From NCBI RefSeq assembly GCF_949987535.1, contig NC_080067.1, positions 4,960,001-5,024,000 on the forward strand: a stretch of 64,000 bases of DNA. The letters run 5' to 3'. Made by a program: the position numbers and the translations under genes. Every line of letters begins with the position of its first letter. Positions within the stretch are counted from its first letter, which is position 1. This document shows, one piece after another, positions 56,549 through 64,000 of the stretch. The notes below the pieces were generated by a model, which was given only the letters and a program-made list of their open reading frames with translations, was not told the origin of the DNA and did not search any database. Origin of the DNA: Balaenoptera acutorostrata (Eukaryota; Chordata; Mammalia; Artiodactyla; Balaenopteridae).

Positions 56549-56884
56549 ATTATTTTTTTTTTTTAAAGGATTTTCTTATTTATTTATTTATTTATTTTTG
56601 GCTGTGTTGGGTCTTCGGTTCGTGCGAGGGCTTTCTCCAGTTGCGGCAAGCGGGGGCCACTCTTCATCGCGGTGCGGGGACCGCTCTTCATCGCGGTGCG
56701 CGGGCCTTTCTCTATCGCGGCCCCTCCCGTCGCGGGGCACAGGCTCCAGACGCGCAGGCTCAGCAATTGTGGCTCACGGGCCCAGCTGCTCCGTGGCATG
56801 TGGGATCTTCCCAGACCAGGGCTGGAACCCGTGTCCCCTGCATTAGCAGGTAGATTCTCAACCACTGCGCCACCAGGGAAGCCC
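56549..56884 (-). mobile_element. CHR-type SINE, antisense, inside MLT1
   Basis: Antisense body from poly-T/TTTATTTATTTATTTTTGGCTGTG to GCGCCACCAGGGAAGCCC. TSD AAGAAAATTATT at 56537-56548 and 56885-56896. An internal 'ggaccgctcttcatcgcggtgcg' repeat gives a local duplication (CTCTTCATCGCGGTGCG twice, near 56661-56700). Confidence 0.93.
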
Positions 56885-57660
56885 AAGAAAATTATTTTAA
56901 ATTAGTTATCATTTCAGTTCTTTAAAGCCACTAAGTTTGTGGTAATTTGTTACAGCAGCAATAGAAATGTAACACAAGTATCCTCTGTTTTCTGTTCTGG
57001 TTTCTGTTTCTGTTTTCTTGTGTGTTTTTTGTTGCTGATGTTTTTAGTTTGTTTGTTTGTTTTTACCAATTGTCAGTCATCTGAATTGTCACTTTTTATG
57101 TAACGTGTTATTTTCTCTGTAGACCAATTTGGGATGTATTTTGCCATCGTAACACAATTAATGTCTTAACATTGATGACTTCCCATTTGCTTAGGTCTTC
57201 TCTAATTTCTTTCAAAAGTGTTTTGCTGCTTTCAGAGTATAAGTTTACATTTCTTTTATTAAATTTATTCTTAAGTTATTTTTATTGAGACTTTAAATGC
57301 AATTGTTTTTTTTAATCTCTATTTCAGTTTACTTACGACTACTGTATAAAAAATAGATTTTAATGTGTTGATTTTATATCCTTCAATCTCACTGGACTCC
57401 TTTATTCTAATAGTTTATTACTTCATTTTATTTAAAATTTAAAAAAATTTAGTAGATTCCTTAGAATTTTCTATTAATGTGGTGTATCACCTGAGCTGAT
57501 TTTTGGATATTGAACCAATTTTGCATTCTGAAGACAAATCATACTTGGTCATGGCATATAATAATCCTTTTGATATTTCACTAGGTTGATTTACAATATT
57601 TTGTTGACGATTTTTGAATCTATATTCATAAAAGATATTGATCAATAGTTTCTTTATGGG

Positions 57661-59324
57661 GGGATGTCTGGAGCCTGAAAGCAAGCCCTACTGAGTTGAG
57701 GTACAAGAAAATCTCCCTCACCTGAGTGCTAGCACTCAGGCTAAAGGGAAGAAACCTGGAGATCCAAGGGTCATGGCCAGAAGCAAATCAGGTGGTAGGG
57801 TGACCTACTCAAAAAGTGGCTGGAGTAGCTGTTGCTCTTATGTGGAATACTCTGAGATTATTTCTAAACTTTGCTGTCTTGCCAGGGGAAGACTAAGTTC
57901 TTCCTGGTTCCAGGACATGGGTAGGGAAGTCTGGAATTAAGTAGGTTCTCATGAGATGTAGGGCTTGAGTAAGGAGGAGGCTGCTGGTGATATTCAGGCA
58001 CACTTTATCCCCATCTGTCTCCCACTGGGGAACGAGACGCCAGCCTCCTTTAACACATTAACTGCTCCGTGCTCCAAAGGAGAGCCACCAACCCTCCTGC
58101 TTTGCCCTGGAAGTTCCCAGAACATGGGACTTCCAGTGCTAAAACTGGGAGACACCTGGCCAAACTGGGACACGTTGGTCACTCCATTTCAAAATGACCT
58201 ACTTCTCCAGTAAAAATATTAATTCTCTCTCTACTTGATTAGCTAGATGGGAAGAAGAAAGTCGTGTTATTGGAATAGCCCACACATGAAGACTGGGGTC
58301 TGGGAGTTTGTGTAACATGTTTTCACAATTCTCTGTGGAAGTAATGATATTATTACTTTTATTTCTTTTAAAATAAAGTTAAATGTAACATTTTTTTTCC
58401 CCTTGCATATGAGAATGTCTATCTTATAACAGGATATTGCTTAGAAATTTCAGTGCCTGAAGTTTTGGCTGTTTGACATTGAGTAGCACTGCATCAGTTG
58501 TCAGGTCCTAACAAGTAAAAAGCAAAGTTAACCAATACCAAGTGAAGGCCACATGTCTTCCCTGAAGGTTATTCCAACAAAGATTTCCCAGTTATTCCAT
58601 TAGAAAAGAGAGTTGAGAAAATCGAATTATAGCAAAGAAGCAAGTAGTGAAGAGTGTAGAACTCAAAATTTTCTCTCTGCCATAGCAGTTAGTAGCATAT
58701 TTGGTTGTGACTTCTGGATTAGTTTCAGCAAAATAACATCATCATTTGTGTTACATTACTGTTGCTAATTAATTATATTTTATTGGTTTAGTAACTTTTC
58801 TGAGTTTTAATTTGGTTTTATTGTTGAATGAGAGCAATAGTTATAAGTAGTTTCTACTATGATTTTTCTGTATATATAAGTAACATTATAATAAAGTCAA
58901 TACTGGCTCTATAAAAAGAAACATGTACAGGTTCCCAAGGGTTTCCTGATTTAATGCAGATGCATTGTGATTTATAAGACTTTAGGCTCTATAGAGGGAG
59001 ACGGAAAGGGTTAGATGGGAAACGGGAAGGGGTGAACAGGAAGAAGGTGGTCAGAATATTTAAGGAGCCAATATACTCCTTCAGGCTAACTTCATATCTG
59101 ATTTTCTGACATTTTTTATTGTACTCTTTAGAATCTACACCTTCTTAAAATCTCTAAAGATCTCTAAATCATGACTCCCATGATTTTATTTGTAAGTTTT
59201 CTAGGGAAATATAATACTTCCGTGGAAGTCATTTTGGAGAGGTAATCTGGAAATCAGGCATAGGTAAGATGAGGACTTTCTGAATGTATAATAATAATGA
59301 GAATTGCAATATGTCATACTTATA
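57661..59324. other. Unassigned DNA, possible DNA-transposon trace
   Basis: No gene. 57795-58190 is bounded by 'tagggtgacctac' and 'gttggtcactcca', roughly inverted to each other, and contains 'acttccagtgctaaaactgggag', text I associate with an old DNA transposon. The remainder is unrecognised. Confidence 0.4.
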
Positions 59325-59560
59325 TTGATCTCCTCTATGTCACATGTTGTTCTTAATGTTTTCATAGATTGTTTTATGTGCCGCCACTATCTAGGAGTAA
59401 GCTACTATTAGTCTCATTTCATAGAAGAGAAAGCAGAGGCACAGAAAAGTATAGTAATTGCAGGAGGATGCATAACTAGCAAATAATGGATCCTGTGTTT
59501 AAACTCAGGTAATCTGATTTCAGAGCCCACATCCTGAGACATTACGCTAAGCAATGCGAT
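59325..59560 (-). mobile_element. MIR SINE, antisense
   Basis: 'agtctcatttcatagaagagaaagcagaggcacagaaaagtatagtaattgc' and 'ggatcctgtgtttaaactcaggtaatctgatttcagagccc' follow antisense MIR to near its 5' end. Confidence 0.8.
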
Positions 59561-59872
59561 TAGCAATAAAATGATTTGTGATCTATGATAGAAAAGAAAT
59601 TTGAGATTCTAGGTAAAGGCATGGAAGTAAGTGGTAAACAGTCAACAGATACCCATTATTTATAATTAATCAATAGATCTTTAGTGCTAGTATGTTGAAG
59701 ATCACTAGTTACTGTATCTGACATTTACAGAGTAAGGGGGCTAAAAAAATACACTGTCCCTGGAGACTCCATTTGATTTCACATTTATAGTTGCATATTA
59801 TATAACTGGTGATAAACTAGAATTTATTGGGGTCCTCAAGCATAAATCAAGAATGTAAAAAAAGATGATTTC
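59561..59872. other. Unassigned non-coding DNA
   Basis: No gene or repeat recognised. Confidence 0.5.
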
Positions 59873-60172
59873 TGGGCTTCCCTGGTGGCGCAGTGGTTGA
59901 GAATCTGCCTGCCAATGCAGGGGACACGGGTTCGAGCCCTGGTCTGGGAGGATCCCACATTCCGCGGAGCGGCTAGGCCCGTGAGCCACAACTACTGAGC
60001 CTGCGCGTCTGGAGCCTGTGATCCACAACAACAGAGGCTGCGACAGTGAGAGGCCTGCGCACCGCGTTGAAGAGTGGCCCCCGCTCACCACAACTAGAGA
60101 AAGCCCTCGCACGGAAACGAAGACCCAACACAGCCAATAAATAGATAAATAAATAAATTAAAAAAAAAAAAA
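59873..60172 (+). mobile_element. CHR-type SINE, sense
   Basis: Head GGGCTTCCCTGGTGGCGCAG, intact B-box GGTTCGAGCCC near 59930, body ending CCAATAAATAGATAAATAAA plus poly-A. The TSD is weak. It carries the same diagnostic bases as the copies at 11.1 and 56.5 kb. The best-preserved polymerase III promoter among the SINEs here. Confidence 0.92.
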
Positions 60173-60490
60173 GACTTCTTTATTGACTAAGATCTCAAAA
60201 AGTTAGATGGCAGTATTGTAAAAGATTTGGGATGTTGTGTATGACATGGCCCCTTTCTAAAACTGAAGATTCTAGGGGAATACATTATGTTCTATTGGAG
60301 TTTATCTTTCTAGGAGAAAATATTTTGTAATTTATAGGCTTAGGTTATGTAAGAACTGGAATTTCTGAACAACGTAAAATTATTACTGCCATCAGTAAAG
60401 GTTCTGTTATCAGGGATAATTGAGAAAAAGTGACCAAAAATAACTTGAAACATTTAATATTCTTTTTAAAGTCAACAAACTCCATTGGAA
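60173..60490. other. Unassigned non-coding DNA
   Basis: No gene or repeat recognised. Confidence 0.5.
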
Positions 60491-60506
60491 TGATCAATAT
60501 TTTTTT

Positions 60507-60858
60507 TTTACTAAATGTATTTATTTATTTATTTTTGGCTGTGTTGGGTCTTCATTCCTGCGTGCAGGCTTTTTTTAGTTGTGGCGAGCGGGGGCTACCC
60601 TTCGTTGCAGTGCACAGGCTTCTCATTGAGGTGGCTTCTCTTGTTGAGGACCATGGGCTCTAGGCACGTGGGCTTCAGTAGTTGTGGCACACGGGCTCAG
60701 TAGTTGTGGCTCACAGGCTCTAGAGCACAGGCTCAGTAGTTGTGGCACACGGGCTTAGTTGCTCCATGGCATGTGGGATCTTCCCACACCAGGGATCGAA
60801 CTCCTGTCCCCTGCATTGGCAGGCGAATTCCTAACCACTGCGCCAGCAGGGAAGTCCC
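60507..60858 (-). mobile_element. CHR-type SINE, antisense, long form
   Basis: Antisense body 'tttatttatttttggctgtgttgggtcttcattcctgcg' to 'gcgccagcagggaagtccc'. TSD TGATCAATATTTTTT at 60491-60505 and 60859-60873. The long form, with repeated 'gtagttgtggcacacgggc' units, matches the 5.8-kb copy. Confidence 0.93.
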
Positions 60859-60873
60859 TGATCAATATTTTTT

Positions 60874-63111
60874 CCGAGGAGTTTATTTAGATCTGAACTT
60901 ATATAGATCAAAGCAATATTTCTTCAGTGAACAGCATAATGGGAAGCTTCTGTTTTGGTTTTTAAGGCAAAAGCAGGAGAAATGTAAATGGGTCACTTAA
61001 ATGAAAAGACCAAGGATAGTGCTTACTTTAGATGTAACTGGATGTAAGGGTTTAATCAATGTCATCAAGATTAAATTTCTTTTCCACTTGGTACATGAAG
61101 ACATTTTGAAGGAAATGGAAATTAGAATATAATTGATTTCCTCACATATTTGAAGAGCAGCAGTGCAAAAGATTAATTTTGTATGACTTCAGAAGATAAG
61201 ATAGATATAGGATAAAAGCTTGAAGGAGACAAATTTCAGGAAAAATTTAATTTCTGAAAATAAAATTGTCTATCACAAAATGAGTTCCCTGTCACTGGGG
61301 GTATTCAAGTAAAATCTCTATGATAATTTGTTGAAGAACTTCATCAGGAATTCAAGTATTTATGGGGAGTTTTAGTAGAATGTAGTTAATGCCTTTAGCC
61401 TTTAAATTTTTTGACACTTCATTCAATTAAAAAATTTCAAAATACAAAAAAAGATTACATTTTTTTATTTTGTAAGATTTTCATTCTGCATGGTTGGTTT
61501 CATGCTCAGACAGGCTTTACGTGAGTCAAAAATAGGTGTCGTCGTTTCAAGAATTATATTATCTTTATAGATAGTGATAACAGAGAAACAACAGTGCTTC
61601 TTAGGTAGTGTCAGGAAGGCCGTACAAATGGTTTTTAACTGTTTTGACTCGGTTCCTATCACATCTCAGATTGAATTACTAGGGTCTGTAATGGGGAGCT
61701 CTGATTGGCCAGCCTGGGTCTTGTGCCCCCCATTGTGATGGGAGGTAGGGCCATGTGATTGACAAAACATCATACAAAGGGATGGCCATGTGACTAAGGT
61801 GTGGCCAAAGGAGGATAGACTCTTGACAGAAGCTTGGATAGTCTTATATGAGGCCCCTGTTTGGGGCAGACGTACCTGGAAACATTATCTTTTTGCTGAT
61901 ACTATTGTTAAATTGGTAGGATGTAACCATGCATAGCCAGTGGCCCGCTTGCTTGACATGTGGATAGAGCCTATTTGCAGAACTGTGGTCAACCTTAACA
62001 TTCTTAGGGAATCCTTTAGGCTCCCTGACTTTGAAGCACACAGTATGTCTGCACTTCCAGGCCTCCTTGTGGTTGACGGCACCGTGTGACTTTCTCTGGA
62101 CAATAAATCATGCGAGGAAATGTATCTCTTCTGGGTGGAGGATTTGATTACTGATGTGAGATCCCGTGGAGCTCTTTCCCTTCAGCACAGCACTTGACAA
62201 CATTTGAGATGTGGTTACTTCCATCAGTCTGAATTATTCCTGAGTTATTGTTGTGATCAGGGCCTCCTTGTTGGATCCTAATGGAATGATGTCAGCAAGA
62301 TATAACGTGATATATGCAAGAAAAGAATCTTTGATCAGGTTTAAGTCAATTAGATTTTGGGGTTTTTTTTGGTCCGTACACTATGATCTAGCCCAGCTTG
62401 ATTGTTCTAAGATTATGTAAATTTCCACACCAGCTAACTGCATTCACTTGTCCTTACAACTATTGTATGGGTTAAGTATTGAGGCAATATTGGCAATATT
62501 ATTATTGTAATTGTTCTCATAATCAGCTCTTTGATTCTTATATCAAATGTACATAGACGTTTTAGTGATCAATTGCTCTACACTTTCCTGAAACATATGT
62601 TATTGACTTCACTAAATTCCTTTTTATAAAATGAAGTATAGTTTATCTATCAGAAGATAGTAATATTTTTTCCCTACACACAGCCTCAGTACCTAAAAAT
62701 TAAAAGGAAGTAAACTTTCTTCCAAACTTGGGTTTGGCTTAAAAAGTCTGAATGAAAGGGTTATATACTCTAGTGCAACATTCTATATAAGCAATACATC
62801 AGAGACCTGACCCTGGACAATTTCCCAAACTCTTATTATGTTGAAATCATAAGATTTATTGATTTATAAGCTGTACGTATCTCCTTTCTTTCTTCGGGAA
62901 TTCTTTTCTCTTGGAGCAGAATGTCAAGGAAATAGCAAGTTTCTGTTGTTTATTAACCAAAAGTACAAGAAAATAAAAATTGCCCAGGTGAAATATTTAA
63001 GAATGACATTAGGGTAATATATAATTTTATGTTTATATTTCTGGAACTGGAAGTTTCAGATGAAGAATTAAGGTATAACAGTGAGGAATTTCTAATCTGA
63101 GTTACAAAATC
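60874..63111. other. Unassigned, largely repeat-free DNA
   Basis: About 2.2 kb with no gene. 61680-61830 ('gattggccagcctgggtc', 'gggccatgtgattgac', 'ggccatgtgactaag') and 61850-62110 look like traces of old repeats that I cannot name. The rest is unrecognised. Confidence 0.45.
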
Positions 63112-63127
63112 AAGATGCAGATTTTCA

Positions 63128-63545
63128 TAATGCCATCTGCAGCAACATGGACGGACTTTGAGATTATTATACTAAGTGAAGTAAGACAGACAAAAATAAA
63201 TATCATATGATATCATTTATATGTGGAATCTAAAAAAAAAAAAAGATATAAATGAACTTATTTCCAAAACAGAGTTTCACATAGAAAACGAACTTATGGT
63301 TACCAAAGGGGAAAGGAGGGTGGGGTGGGGTAGGGATAAATTAGGAGGTTGGGATTAATATATACACACTATTATATATAAAATAGATAATCAGCAAGGA
63401 CCTACTGTACAGCACAGGGAACTCTGCTCAATATTTTGTAGTAACCTATAAAGGAAGAGAATCTGAAGAAGAATATATATCTGAATCATTGTGCTGTACA
63501 CCTAAAACTAACATGATATTCTAAATCAACTATATTTCAATAAAA
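63128..63545 (+). mobile_element. L1, 5'-truncated, sense
   Basis: Sense ORF2/3' UTR from 'taatgccatctgcagcaacatgg' to 'actatatttcaataaaa'. TSD AAGATGCA[G/A]ATTTTCA at 63112-63127 and 63546-63561 with one difference. Confidence 0.93.
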
Positions 63546-63561
63546 AAGATGCAAATTTTCA

Positions 63562-64000
63562 AAGAAAAAATTAAGTGTTTTCATAGCTCTATGATGACTT
63601 TATCCGAAAAGGGTGGTACAAGAATTAGGTTGTTGAAATATTTTCAAAATTTGGTGGAAAGGATTTCTTTGGTGTAAGGTGTACAGTGATTCTTGCCCTT
63701 GACCTTAGCAGGGGGTTGGGAGCATACCTAGTGAAATGTGCTTCATCAGGACCATGGTGATTTTGAGATGGAATTCTTGTAGTACAGGCACAGAGGACTG
63801 ACATCTGATCATTAGTTGCTTTGTCAGTAGAGTTGCTGTGACTGGGTTTGGACTGGTCTGTGCTCCCAGAGTTTCTCTGGGCAGAGGATGAATGAGTTTT
63901 ACCTATGGATCAGAGGATGGCCACATGGGAGAGCCAGCTGGGAGCCATTTGAATTCCAGCCAAAAAGTCTCTTGGAAGTTCTGTGGGCTCCCCAAAGAGA
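63562..64000. other. Unassigned non-coding DNA
   Basis: No gene or repeat recognised up to the window end. Confidence 0.5.

Larger units (their letters stand above)
55678..56976 (+). mobile_element. MLT1 (MaLR) LTR, sense, split by two inserts
   Basis: Starts 'tgttgtggcaggcagaaaaattgcccctcaaagat'. It resumes at 'atgtctgcgttctaatgcctgg...gcaattaaggacc', continues 'ggccacaaaacgtgcaatg...gaatgcagccctacagacac', and ends 'ttctttaaagccactaagtttgtggtaatttgttacagcagcaat'. All are MLT1 consensus features in order. An LTR (about 55716-56148) and a SINE (56549-56884) are inserted. Confidence 0.88.
53755..57660 (-). mobile_element. Long old L1 (L1M-type), antisense, with nested inserts
   Basis: Antisense 3' end 'atgtatagttctatgagttttgacaagtg' and ORF2 text continue to about 55677 ('gaatcctggattgacagttctttgctcccagagc'). 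The ORF2 text resumes by about 57080 and ends near 57660 ('gaaccaattttgcattctgaag', 'gatattgatcaatagtttctttatgg'). An MLT1 LTR interrupts it. It is too decayed for any frame to be meaningful. Confidence 0.85.

Noticed and set aside
1..64000. CRISPR arrays, operons, bacterial or phage systems
   Set aside because: No regular direct repeats with spacers and no prokaryotic gene layout. Composition and repeats are mammalian.

Overview
This window is mammalian nuclear DNA with no protein-coding gene that I can support. It is non-coding (intergenic or intronic) and built almost entirely from transposable elements of many ages. The source is most likely a cetacean. At least eight long and three short tRNA-derived SINEs of the CHR type (head GGGA[A/C]TTCCCTGGTGG, internal B-box GGTTCGAGCC, 3' tail of A/AAAT repeats) are present, with L1 3' ends of the cetartiodactyl type and a mariner MITE starting TTGGGTTGGCC. 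I see no BovB or Bov-tA element (against a ruminant) and no pig PRE1 element. Hippopotamus cannot be excluded.

Layout. 0.5-1.6 kb: two LTRs of one family in inverted orientation. 2-5.5 kb: hAT, MIR and ancient LINE fragments. 5.8-11.6 kb: young SINEs and L1s with clear target-site duplications (TSDs), one L1 splitting a MIR. 15-17.5 kb: an old L1 and a twin-primed (5'-inverted) young L1. 19-26.6 kb: an ERV LTR cluster in which two LTR families alternate A+, B+, A-, B-; a mariner hairpin sits inside B+. 26.6-32.5 kb: old antisense L1 ORF2 carrying an LTR, then a nearly full-length Tigger1 transposon whose left terminal repeat was broken by an L1. 34-36.3 kb: a repeat-poor, TAAT-rich island, the best candidate for conserved regulatory DNA. 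36.4-42 kb: ancient LINEs, a MER20, a small CpG cluster and a 230-bp A/T block. 42.7-49 kb: three L1s and three SINEs. 49.8-50.7 kb: a decayed ERVL internal region with a recognisable dUTPase. 53-57.7 kb: a long old L1 holding an MLT1 LTR, itself holding another LTR and a SINE. 59-64 kb: MIR, two SINEs and an L1.

The coding remnants (L1 ORF2 carboxy ends, Tigger1 transposase, ERVL dUTPase) are parasitic and do not form a pathway. The useful information is in nested insertion order, TSDs, inverted repeat pairs and a few unexplained stretches: a CpG cluster, the TAAT-rich island and an exon-like glycine/proline reading frame at 3.5 kb. Family names are from memory of consensus sequences and were not checked by a search. 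Edges are exact where a TSD is given and approximate elsewhere.
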